Assembly: GCA_030528765.1 (NCBI GenBank)
Contig: JAUMYD010000037.1
Coordinates: forward strand, 1 to 7,381
DNA from: Bacillota bacterium
GTDB taxonomy: Bacteria; Bacillota; Dehalobacteriia; UBA4068
Direction of reading: 5' to 3'
DNA: 7,381 nucleotides
The notes beneath the pieces were generated by a model. The model ran no database searches, was not told the DNA's origin, and saw only the letters and a list, made by a program, of their open reading frames with translations. Made by a program: the position numbers and the translations under genes. This document shows positions 1 to 5,850 of the stretch, in pieces. Each line of letters begins with the position of its first letter. The first letter of the stretch is position 1.

Positions 1-2
1 GT

Positions 3-272
3 AGGTGGGCCTTCCTGGGAGAGGGAGAGCTGGAAGAGATCATTGTGCCCGAGACTGTGCAGGAGCTGGAAAGAGAGGCCTTCGCCGGCTGCCGCAGCCT
101 GAAACGCCTGTATATCCCGGCCAGCGTCACAAAGATCGGCATGCTGCTGCTCCTGGATAGCGAGCAGGCGGTCATCTTCTGCGAAAGAGATTCCTGCGCC
201 CACCGATACGCGGAGGAATGGGGCTATCCCTATGAACTGATCGATAGCACGGACGTTCCGAAACTTCCATAA
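3..272 (+). CDS. BspA-like leucine-rich-repeat protein, C-terminal end (5' partial)
   Basis: The frame is open from the left window edge and ends with TAA at 270-272, so only the last 89 codons of a longer gene are present. The visible peptide has the LRR_5/BspA pattern: hydrophobic positions spaced as in 'IIVPETVQEL', then 'AFAGCRSLKRLYIPASVTKIG'. It ends with a short cap containing 'CAHRYAEEWGYPYELI', which resembles the usual end of such proteins, so the C-terminus looks native. Proteins of this kind are commonly secreted or surface-anchored in gut and oral anaerobes and bind host or other surfaces, but nothing in this fragment shows localisation. A GTG at 45 could serve as a start in isolation, but the repeat pattern continues upstream of it, so I treat it as internal. 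Confidence 0.8.
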   Translation, partial: RWAFLGEGELEEIIVPETVQELEREAFAGCRSLKRLYIPASVTKIGMLLLLDSEQAVIFCERDSCAHRYAEEWGYPYELIDSTDVPKLP

Positions 273-283
273 GAACTGAGCAG

Positions 284-311
284 AGCCTCCCCTTCCCGGG
301 GAGGCTTTTTT
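284..311 (+). terminator. Intrinsic terminator of the LRR gene
   Basis: A perfect 9-bp stem, AGCCTCCCC (284-292) with GGGGAGGCT (298-306), encloses a 5-nt loop and runs into a T-run ending at 311. It begins 12 nt after the LRR stop codon, so it ends that transcript and separates it from the next gene. Confidence 0.93.
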
Positions 312-345
312 ATCTCCGGAAGAGGCTGCCCCGTCCGGGCATATG

Positions 346-377
346 TTGTCCCCTGCTCGCATATCAATAGCTATACT
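346..377 (+). promoter_or_regulatory. Possible weak promoter for the LytM-like gene
   Basis: TATACT (372-377) is a fair -10 box, placed about 30 nt before the start at 407. The best -35 candidate, TTGTCC (346-351), is 20 nt away, which is longer than the ideal 17. The preceding terminator implies that the next gene needs its own promoter, but the boxes are weak. A different sigma factor, including a sporulation sigma, cannot be excluded. Confidence 0.3.
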
Positions 378-406
378 ACGCAGAGAAAAAGATGGAGGCA
401 CAGTGC

Positions 407-1096
407 ATGGGCAGCATAAATGATTACGGACGCAGAAAACAGCTTCGCAGCGGAGGAACGGGCTGGAGCAGCTTTTTGGGTGAGGGCTGGAAGCGGCGGC
501 TTTTGCTGCAGGCCGGAGCCGCGTTGCTGCTTTTCCTGCTGGTGGCGGCCGGCATAGATGCAGATAACCTGCTGGGCCGCAGTGCCCGCTATATCGCTGT
601 CAGCGGCATCAGCCCGGAAAGCAGCTGGCTCTGGAGTGGCTTGGATCCCAATATCACCCCGGTCTCCGCTTCAGAGGAAGGACCGCTGCAGCCGCAGCCG
701 GGTACGCTGCCGGAAGCAGGGACAGGGGAGGGGGACGGGGGTGTTCCCCAGTTCACCGCCCCGGCCTCCGGCGTGGTGGTGACGGATCTGGCAGTGGCAG
801 TCTCCGGCTTTCCCACAGAGCTGGGCATTCTCATTCAGGGCAGCGAGGGGCAGAGCGTGAAGGCCGCTGCAGAGGGCTCTGTCCGCTACCTGGGAGAGAG
901 TGAGGATGGCTACATCATCGAGCTCTGCCATGCCGGCGGTTTTTCCAGCATTTATCAGGGGCTTTCCCAGGTGGGGGTCACAGCCGGGCAGGAGCTGCGC
1001 CTGGGGGAGGTCATCGGCGCCACGGCAGATGGGGAGGTGACTTTCACCCTGCTGCTGAACGATGAAGAGGTGAATCCGCTGGAATATCTGTTTTAG
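407..1096 (+). CDS. Membrane-anchored protein with a degenerate M23/LytM-like domain
   Basis: 229 residues. I place the start at ATG 407 because GGAGG (394-398) lies 8 nt before it. The ATG at 392 would give 5 more residues but lacks a ribosome binding site, and the GGAGG falls inside its coding sequence. A basic N-terminus (KQLR, WKRR) is followed by one transmembrane segment at about residues 31-50, which predicts an N-in, C-out topology. A Pro/Glu/Gly-rich linker (about 88-113) leads to a LytM-like fold at about 119-229: 'GQSVKAAAEGSVRYLG', 'GYIIELCHAGG', 'VTAGQELRLGEVIG' and the typical ending 'NPLEYLF'. The zinc-binding HxxxD and HxH motifs are absent: 'ELGILI' stands in the first position and 'FTLLL' in the last. 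It is therefore probably not a peptidase. Degenerate LytM proteins such as SpoIVFA and SpoIIQ act as binding or scaffold proteins in sporulation. Membership of either family is possible but unproven. Confidence 0.85.
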   Translation: MGSINDYGRRKQLRSGGTGWSSFLGEGWKRRLLLQAGAALLLFLLVAAGIDADNLLGRSARYIAVSGISPESSWLWSGLDPNITPVSASEEGPLQPQPGTLPEAGTGEGDGGVPQFTAPASGVVVTDLAVAVSGFPTELGILIQGSEGQSVKAAAEGSVRYLGESEDGYIIELCHAGGFSSIYQGLSQVGVTAGQELRLGEVIGATADGEVTFTLLLNDEEVNPLEYLF

Positions 1097-1105
1097 TGCA
1101 GGAGA

Positions 1106-1142
1106 GCTGCATACATGGAAACAGCCGGGTGCAGCGTTTTTT
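1106..1142 (+). terminator. Weak candidate terminator after the LytM-like gene
   Basis: GCTGCA (1106-1111) pairs with TGCAGC (1130-1135) around an 18-nt loop, followed by a T-run (1137-1142). The position, 10 nt after the stop codon, is right. The short stem and long loop make it a weak call. Confidence 0.4.
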
Positions 1143-1202
1143 GCTGCTCCGGCTGCTGCTGTCTTTTCGGCCTGGCCCGCCGTAAGCGCAGAGCAGAAAA
1201 TG

Positions 1203-1261
1203 CCGCCTGCCCCGCAGCGGGAAGGCGGGGTATAAAGAAAGAGCAGCTCCCTTCTGCGGGG
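1203..1261. repeat. Overlapping inverted repeats in the 1097-1393 gap
   Basis: This gap of about 300 nt shows no convincing gene. It contains CCGCCT (1203-1208) facing AGGCGG (1223-1228). It also contains CCCCGCAG (1210-1217) facing CTGCGGGG (1254-1261). The two pairings overlap and exclude each other. Neither is followed by a T-run on either strand, so they are not ordinary terminators. The gap lies between convergent genes and may simply hold mRNA 3'-end structures. Confidence 0.4.
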
Positions 1262-1393
1262 CCCCTGATCTTCTGGTCACGAAAAAGAAAAGAACTGCTC
1301 CTGTGGCAGAAAGCGCAGCATATTCAAATGGAAGTGCGGGTCTTATAGGCAGCCCGAAGCAGCAGGGAAAAGGGCCTGCCCTGCCGGAGAAGC

Positions 1394-2017
1394 TTAAAAC
1401 TCGTCATCTTCATCCGGCGTGATCTCCAGAGGATTCCCTTCCTCATCCAGGGAGATCTCAAAAAGCTCGTAGATCTGATCCAGCATCTGATAAATGAAAT
1501 CATCCACTCCATCCTCATTTATCATCGCCTGGCTGGCAAAGGCTTCCAGATAATCCCCATCAAAGAAATCCAGCTCAATATCAAAAAGCATATCTTTTGC
1601 CAGCTCCGGAATGTGCTCTTCCCCGAGGGCCGCAAGGATGCGGCTGATCTTGCTCTTCCCTGCGTTTTCCGCATATTTCATATCTTCTTCGATCTCGTCC
1701 ACATCCCGGCCCAGAACGCAGCAGCATCTCTGGAATTTTGTGATATCCTTTTCCAGCAGGAAATCGATATCGTATTCGCAGTAGGCATGGATAAAGCATT
1801 TCCAGGTGACCTCTCCATCATCGTTCAGGCAGAAATAGATGAAGTTTTCCCCTTCCTCCAGCTTTGCCTCATCAAAGCTGCATTCCTTTTCCATGCCGCA
1901 GTCCGTTTCACTGCATCTATAGGTGATTTTTCTTTCCTGCCGGTCAAAGGCGCAGGGGAACATTTCCTCGCCGCATTCCGGGCAGAGAAGAGTGTCTTTC
2001 AGAACCATCGTTGCCAT
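1394..2017 (-). CDS. Acidic Cys-rich protein of unknown function with an N-terminal zinc-ribbon-like motif
   Basis: 207 residues on the minus strand. The start is ATG at 2017-2015, preceded by AAGGAGG with an 8-nt spacer. The frame stays open up to 2224, but the extra 69 residues are low-complexity and have no comparable ribosome binding site, so I exclude them. The N-terminus has CPEC (C12, C15), then C22, C35, C40 and C46. This spacing looks like a zinc ribbon or small metal site. The rest is rich in Asp and Glu, with 'FIYFCLNDDGEVTWKCF', a three-cysteine run 'RCCCVLGRDVDEIEEDMKYA', and a very acidic tail 'EITPDEDDEF'. There is no signal peptide and no transmembrane segment, so it is presumably cytoplasmic. 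I do not recognise the family. It is transcribed away from the small gene at 2413 and towards the LytM-like gene, and appears to be a single-gene unit. Confidence 0.85.
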   Translation of the reverse strand: MATMVLKDTLLCPECGEEMFPCAFDRQERKITYRCSETDCGMEKECSFDEAKLEEGENFIYFCLNDDGEVTWKCFIHAYCEYDIDFLLEKDITKFQRCCCVLGRDVDEIEEDMKYAENAGKSKISRILAALGEEHIPELAKDMLFDIELDFFDGDYLEAFASQAMINEDGVDDFIYQMLDQIYELFEISLDEEGNPLEITPDEDDEF

Positions 2018-2274
2018 TTCAGAAACCTCCTTATTTTTCTCCCGCCCGAAAGCCCGGGCACTGTTTTTATCCAGCCTGCAGCAGCGCAGGTGATATTTTT
2101 TGATTTCTGCCGGAGCAGTGTTTTGCTGCGGAAAGGCTGTGCGGCCTTCCCACAGGGCCTGCAGCGGGCAGGAATAGAGCCATGTCCTTTCTGCTGCTGC
2201 CGCAGAGGCCGCATTATCCTCCATTATCCTATATTCTTCTTACACCTATCAGAGACAAAAAACAAGACTTGACT

Positions 2275-2345
2275 TTTTCCGGAAAATATGCTTGCGCTTC
2301 AGCTTGGGATGCACCTGCCTTTGTTTACCGGAATATAAGCTTGTG
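2275..2345. repeat. 22-bp imperfect direct repeat with 49-bp period upstream of the small gene
   Basis: 2275-2296 and 2324-2345 match at 18 of 22 positions without gaps, sharing a CCGGAA core and GCTTG. The second copy covers the -35 box and spacer of the promoter at 2324-2352. A duplicated regulator-binding site is one reading. Chance duplication of a promoter segment is another, since the first copy has no -10 box behind it. Confidence 0.5.
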
Positions 2346-2352
2346 TTATAAT
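2324..2352 (+). promoter_or_regulatory. Extended -10 promoter for the small unknown gene
   Basis: The -35 box is TTTACC (2324-2329) and the -10 box is a consensus TATAAT (2347-2352), with a 17-nt spacer. The spacer ends in TGT directly before the -10 box, giving the extended TGnTATAAT form. The expected start of transcription is near 2359, leaving a leader of about 54 nt. The rest of the 2018-2412 intergenic region shows no gene, and I found no confident promoter in it for the divergent gene at 2017. Confidence 0.75.
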
Positions 2353-2412
2353 ATAAAATAAAGCCTAATATGAAAGCTGCATAGGAGAAAACAGGAGAAA
2401 GGAGGCGGGCTT

Positions 2413-2667
2413 GTGCGGGAATACAATTCTGCCAGGATTTCTGCCATTGTGCTGGCTGCTTTGGATGGAAAAATGCCGGAAATTGATCCGCCTATGTCAG
2501 ATGAAGAAAAAGAGCTGTACTATGACGGAAGCAAAAGAACGGCTGCTGCCGGATATATCGTGGAGATTCCCTTTGATCTGGATACGGAAAATGAAGTCCA
2601 CGACAAAATTTATTCTTCTTCTCCAGCGGAACTGGCAGAAGAGCTTGGTCTGGATCAGCTGAAGTAA
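2413..2667 (+). CDS. Small acidic hypothetical protein
   Basis: 84 residues, with a GTG start at 2413. AAAGGAGG (2398-2405) lies 7 nt upstream, which supports this frame. A TTG at 2411 opens a different frame whose peptide looks implausible. The protein begins 'MREYNSARISAIVLAALDGK', continues through an acidic middle (DPPMSDEEKELYYDG) and ends 'SPAELAEELGLDQLK'. It has no cysteines, no signal peptide and no clear transmembrane segment. The extended -10 promoter, strong ribosome binding site and downstream terminator together support a real single-gene unit. I do not recognise the family. It faces the hyd operon and shares its terminator, but nothing links it to hydrogenase function. Confidence 0.75.
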   Translation: MREYNSARISAIVLAALDGKMPEIDPPMSDEEKELYYDGSKRTAAAGYIVEIPFDLDTENEVHDKIYSSSPAELAEELGLDQLK

Positions 2668-2774
2668 AAAAAGCGCACCGGATGTAAAGTGACCCCATTT
2701 GTCAGACAAGTATGATAGGATACTTGCACTAAGGAATGGGGTCACTTCAATGTGGCTCCGGAGCGCTCTTTTTT
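2666..2774. terminator. Bidirectional terminator shared by the small gene and the hyd operon, interrupted by an insertion
   Basis: The outer arms AGCGCACCGGA (2672-2682) and TCCGGAGCGCT (2757-2767) pair over 11 positions with one A/A mismatch. A T-run follows on + (2769-2774), and the seven As at 2666-2672 give a T-run on -. It therefore serves the + gene that stops at 2667 and the - operon whose last gene stops at 2796. The loop is not short: it holds the 64-bp palindromic element described separately. Removing that element and one ATGT leaves a 6-nt loop (TGTGGC). Confidence 0.8.
2682..2753. mobile_element. MITE-like palindromic insertion in the terminator loop (64-bp core plus ATGT flanks)
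   Basis: The core (2686-2749) has perfect 12-bp terminal inverted repeats: AAGTGACCCCAT (2687-2698) and ATGGGGTCACTT (2736-2747). It also has an inner 7-bp stem, CAAGTAT (2707-2713) with ATACTTG (2720-2726), around GATAGG. ATGT flanks it directly on both sides (2682-2685 and 2750-2753), as a 4-bp target-site duplication would. It encodes nothing, so it would have to be moved by a transposase elsewhere. The GTGACCCC terminus loosely recalls ends of IS3-family (IS150-group) elements, but that is from memory only. A REP-like or deletion-derived IS remnant is the alternative. Confidence 0.65.
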
Positions 2775-2795
2775 GTTTCCCGGGGAAAGCTTTGC

Positions 2796-3041
2796 TTAAA
2801 ACTGGGAAAAGGTGGTCTTGCTGCTGACACCGGGCAGGCGACCGATCTTCCCGGAAAGGGCACTGATGGCATCTTGGGGTGCATCCAGGGCCACGCTGAT
2901 GATGCAGATGTCCTTCATCGGGTGGGGGATGCCCATGCGGCCGATCACATAGCTCCGGTATTCGTGGAGAAGGCGGTTCAGCTCTTCTGTCTGCCTCTGG
3001 TCATTGACGATGATGGAAAGCAGTGCAACGCGGGTATCCAT
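2796..3041 (-). CDS. TM1266-family putative iron-only hydrogenase system regulator
   Basis: 81 residues on the minus strand, starting at ATG 3041-3039. AAAGGAG lies 7 nt before the start. It is the last gene of the hyd operon, 21 nt after the hydF stop, and ends 28 nt before the shared terminator. The peptide 'MDTRVALLSIIVND' with the later 'YVIGRMGIPHP', 'ICIISVALDAPQDAISAL' and 'GKIGRLPGVSSKTTFS' matches the small ACT/NikR C-terminal-like proteins annotated as iron-only hydrogenase system regulators. The length fits the family (about 80-90 residues). There is no DNA-binding domain of its own and no obvious metal-binding cluster. Its exact role is not established, although the gene is repeatedly found beside hyd maturation genes. 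Identification comes from motif recognition plus context. Confidence 0.88.
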   Translation of the reverse strand: MDTRVALLSIIVNDQRQTEELNRLLHEYRSYVIGRMGIPHPMKDICIISVALDAPQDAISALSGKIGRLPGVSSKTTFSQF

Positions 3042-3062
3042 GGTCAGTCTCCTTTCGTCTCT

Positions 3063-4262
3063 CTATTTGCTCAGCAGATCCTGCAGAGCCGGGAAAATCG
3101 AAATGCTTCTTTCCAGAATGCCGTTCATATAGGCGATGGCGGTGCCGTAATTGGTGAAGGGGATGTTTTGATCCGCTGCGGATTTCCGGCGGTAGCGCAG
3201 CTCCCGCTCATTCAGCATGCAGCCGCCGCAGTGGATGACCAGCGCGAAGGGGGAGAGATCTTCCGGGAAGCCCAGGCCGGAGGAAGTCTCGATGCTGAGC
3301 TCTTTGCCGGTGCGCTCCCGCAGCCAGCGGGGCAGCTTCACGGTGCCGATGTCCTCACACTGCCGGTGATGGGTGCAGCCCTCTGCGATGAGGACTTTAT
3401 CCCCGTCCTTCAGCTGATCGATGGCCGCCGCACCCCGCACAGCGCCTTCCAGAAAGCCCTTGTAGCGGGCCATAAGGATGGAGAAAGAGGAAAGCGGTAC
3501 ATCCGCAGGCACCTTGGGTGCCACAGTCTTGAAAACCTGGCTGTCCGTGATGACCATGGCCGGGGGTGTTTTCAGATTTTCCAGCGCCTGGGGCAGCTCC
3601 TGCTCCTGGGTGACCAGAGCCTGGCAGTGGGCATCCAGAATGTCCCGGATGGCCAGCTGCTGAGGCAGGATGAGCCGTCCCTTGGGGGCAGAGCTGTCGA
3701 TGGGGGTGACCAGCACCACGGTCTGCCCGGGCTGGAGCAGATCACCCAGCAGCAGCTTTTCTCCGCCCTGCTGCCGCAGCCTGCCCAGGGCTTCCTTCAG
3801 CTCCTGCACGCCCTGGCCGCTGGCAGCGCTCACGCAGAGCCCGCCCTCGCCGCAGCTGCAGTCGCCGCTCAGATCACATTTGTTATAGGCCAGCAGGAAG
3901 GGGATCTCCTTTTCCCGGAAGAGCCGGATCATCTCCTGATCCTGTTCATCCGGGCCGGCGGCAGCCTCCACCACCAGCACAGCCAGGTCTACACGGTTCA
4001 GCACCTGGCGGGTACGGGCCACGCGCATCAGGCCCAGCTCCCCTTCGTCATCATAGCCGGGGGTGTCGATGATCACCACAGGGCCCAGGGGCAGCAGCTC
4101 CATGGCCTTCTGCACCGGGTCGGTGGTGGTGCCCTTTGTGTCGGAGACCAAAGCCATAGCCTGGCCGGTCACAGCGTTCACCAGGCTGGATTTGCCCACG
4201 TTTCGCTTGCCGAAAAAGCCGATATGCAGTCTTTCGCCGGATGGCGTTTCATTCAGTCCCAT
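3063..4262 (-). CDS. hydF: [FeFe]-hydrogenase maturation GTPase HydF
   Basis: 399 residues, the usual HydF length. HydF is the scaffold on which the 2Fe subcluster is assembled before transfer to apo-HydA. The N-terminal GTPase domain has the Walker A loop GKRNVGKS (18-25), the switch threonines in 'DTKGTTTDP' (41-49), DTPG (66-69), NKCD (127-130) and SAAS (145-148). A dimerisation region follows, then the C-terminal iron-sulfur domain with C296-T-H298 and C345-G-G-C348. This is exactly the family CxH-X46-CxxC pattern, so the [4Fe-4S] ligands are intact. The start ATG (4262-4260) has GGAGG 5 nt upstream. It lies 41 nt after the hydG stop and 21 nt before the regulator gene, consistent with one operon. 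Nothing suggests truncation or loss of function. Confidence 0.97.
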   Translation of the reverse strand: MGLNETPSGERLHIGFFGKRNVGKSSLVNAVTGQAMALVSDTKGTTTDPVQKAMELLPLGPVVIIDTPGYDDEGELGLMRVARTRQVLNRVDLAVLVVEAAAGPDEQDQEMIRLFREKEIPFLLAYNKCDLSGDCSCGEGGLCVSAASGQGVQELKEALGRLRQQGGEKLLLGDLLQPGQTVVLVTPIDSSAPKGRLILPQQLAIRDILDAHCQALVTQEQELPQALENLKTPPAMVITDSQVFKTVAPKVPADVPLSSFSILMARYKGFLEGAVRGAAAIDQLKDGDKVLIAEGCTHHRQCEDIGTVKLPRWLRERTGKELSIETSSGLGFPEDLSPFALVIHCGGCMLNERELRYRRKSAADQNIPFTNYGTAIAYMNGILERSISIFPALQDLLSK

Positions 4263-4284
4263 AGTATCCTCCTGCTGTTTTTTG

Positions 4285-4302
4285 CTGCTTCAAGCAGTTT
4301 TT
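4285..4302 (+). terminator. Terminator-like hairpin on + inside the hydG-hydF gap
   Basis: CTGCT (4285-4289) and AGCAG (4293-4297) form a short hairpin with TTTTT (4298-4302) behind it when read on +, which is antisense to the operon. Read on -, it is a small hairpin followed by an A-rich stretch before the hydF ribosome binding site, so it should not stop hyd transcription. It could limit antisense transcription or mark an mRNA processing point. It could also be chance. Confidence 0.3.
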
Positions 4303-4303
4303 C

Positions 4304-5743
4304 TTAGAAACGGAAATCGCGGATGCCCTGTTCGATCAGCTGCAGGCGTTCCTCGCAGATCTCCCGGGTGCGTTCTCTGGGGATGTGTGCCAGCTGCTCT
4401 TTGATCATCTTTTCGCCCACAGCCTTGGTTTCTTCCGTGGCGTAATCCATGAGGAATTCCTTCAGGGTCATCAGGGCATTGGGATGGCAGCAGTTCTGGA
4501 TCTGGCCGGATTTGCAGAGCTGCATGAAGCGGTCGCCGGTGCGGCCTTCCCGATAGCAGGCGGTGCAGAAGGAGGGGATGTAATCCATCTCCATCAGCCA
4601 GCGGACAACTTCATCCAGGGTGCGCTGGTCGGAAACATCGAACTGCTCCGTATCGGTGGGACGATCTTCTTCCGCGTAGCCGCCCACAGAGGTGCGGGAA
4701 GCGCCGCTGATCTGGGATACGCCCAGGCGGATGACCTTTTCGCGAACAGCCTGGCTTTCCCGGGTGGAGATGATCATGCCGGTGTAGGGAACGGAAATGC
4801 GGATGAGGGCGCAGAGCTTGGCGAAGGTCTCATCGCTGATGCCGTTGTCGAAATCATCCGGGTTGATGTCATCCGCTTTTTTCAGGCGGGGTACGCTGAT
4901 GGTGTGGGGGCCAACGCCAAAGGTGGCTTCCAGGTGTTCCGCATGCATCAGCAGGCCGGCGAATTCGTAGCGGTAGAGCTCCAGGCCGAAGAGTACGCCC
5001 AGGCCCACGTCATCGATGCCGCCTTCCATGGCGCGGTCCATGGCTTCGGTGTGGTAATTGTAATCATGCTTGGGGCCGGTGGGATGCAGCTGCAGATAGC
5101 TTTCCTTGTGGTAGGTCTCCTGGAAGAGGATGTAGGTGCCGATGCCCGCTTCCTTCAGCTTGCGGTAATTTTCCACGGTGGTGGCGGCGATGTTCACGTT
5201 CACCCGGCGAATGGCGCCGTTTTTGTGCTGGATGGAGTAGATGGTCTTGATGCTTTCCAGAACATATTCGATGGGGCAGTTGATGGGGTCTTCACCGGTC
5301 TCCAGCGCCAGACGTTTGTGGCCCATATCCTGCAGGGCGATGACTTCCTTGCGGATCTCCTCCTGGCTCAGCTTCTTCCGGGGGATGGTCTTATTCTTCA
5401 GATGATAGGGGCAGTAAACGCAGCCGTTGATGCAGTAATTGGAGAGGTAGAGCGGCGCAAACATGACGATGCGGTTGCCGTAGAAGGCTTTTTTGATCCG
5501 CTCTGCCAGGTCATAGATGCGTTCCAGCACAGCCGGATCCTCGCAGGCCAGCAGCACAGAGGCTTCTCTGTGGCTCAGGCCCTGGCAGAAGAGGCCGTTG
5601 TCCCGAACCTGGGGTTCTGCTTTTTTCAGGATGCTGTCGATCAGCTCCATATCATTTTTATGCTCATCAGCATAGGCCAGTGTGGCCAGGATCTCTTCGT
5701 GGTTGATGAATTCGTCAGCGCAATGGGATTTGGGGTTGTACAT
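4304..5743 (-). CDS. hydG: [FeFe]-hydrogenase maturation radical SAM tyrosine lyase HydG
   Basis: 479 residues, in line with HydG. HydG cleaves tyrosine with SAM, releasing p-cresol and forming CO and cyanide bound to a cysteine-ligated iron, the synthon for the H-cluster. The radical SAM cluster motif is C104-INGC108-VYC111 (CxxxCxxC). The C-terminal auxiliary-cluster motif C393-TAC396-X22-C419 is complete, which separates HydG from the related tyrosine lyase ThiH. Other recognisable stretches are 'ALETGEDP' (146-153), 'LFQETYH' (206-212) and 'SGASRTSVGGY' (346-356). The start ATG (5743-5741) has GAGG 8 nt upstream. It follows hydE after a 107-nt gap and precedes hydF by 41 nt. No damaged motif is visible. 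Confidence 0.97.
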   Translation of the reverse strand: MYNPKSHCADEFINHEEILATLAYADEHKNDMELIDSILKKAEPQVRDNGLFCQGLSHREASVLLACEDPAVLERIYDLAERIKKAFYGNRIVMFAPLYLSNYCINGCVYCPYHLKNKTIPRKKLSQEEIRKEVIALQDMGHKRLALETGEDPINCPIEYVLESIKTIYSIQHKNGAIRRVNVNIAATTVENYRKLKEAGIGTYILFQETYHKESYLQLHPTGPKHDYNYHTEAMDRAMEGGIDDVGLGVLFGLELYRYEFAGLLMHAEHLEATFGVGPHTISVPRLKKADDINPDDFDNGISDETFAKLCALIRISVPYTGMIISTRESQAVREKVIRLGVSQISGASRTSVGGYAEEDRPTDTEQFDVSDQRTLDEVVRWLMEMDYIPSFCTACYREGRTGDRFMQLCKSGQIQNCCHPNALMTLKEFLMDYATEETKAVGEKMIKEQLAHIPRERTREICEERLQLIEQGIRDFRF

Positions 5744-5801
5744 GGATGTTTCCTCTCTTTCGGGTCAGATTTTCTTTTCCGTCAGTGGTTTTTTATTTGC
5801 A

Positions 5802-5816
5802 GCCTGCCGGGCAGGC
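5802..5816. other. Small hairpin in the hydE-hydG gap
   Basis: GCCTGC (5802-5807) and GCAGGC (5811-5816) form a 6-bp stem with a 3-nt loop. On the - strand it is followed by A-rich sequence rather than Ts, so it is not a terminator for the operon. An intercistronic stability or processing hairpin would be consistent, because this gap (107 nt) is the longest within the operon. Confidence 0.35.
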
Positions 5817-5850
5817 CTGAAATACACTTTTGTTGTTTAAGCTTTTTTGC

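Noticed and set aside
1115..1348. 77-codon frame after the LytM-like gene
   Set aside because: It is Cys/Arg-rich low-quality peptide with no ribosome binding site, and it overlaps hairpin-forming sequence.
1613..2272. 219-codon open frame on + opposite the acidic Cys-rich gene
   Set aside because: The minus-strand frame has an ideal ribosome binding site and a sensible composition. The + frame is a shadow running through the intergenic region.
2269..2292. TTGACT (2269) with TATGCT (2287) as a second + promoter
   Set aside because: The spacer is only 12 nt, too short for a functional pair.
2736..4307. 523-codon open frame on + opposite hydF
   Set aside because: It is a shadow of hydF created by its GC-rich codon usage. 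All conserved GTPase and cluster motifs lie on the minus strand.
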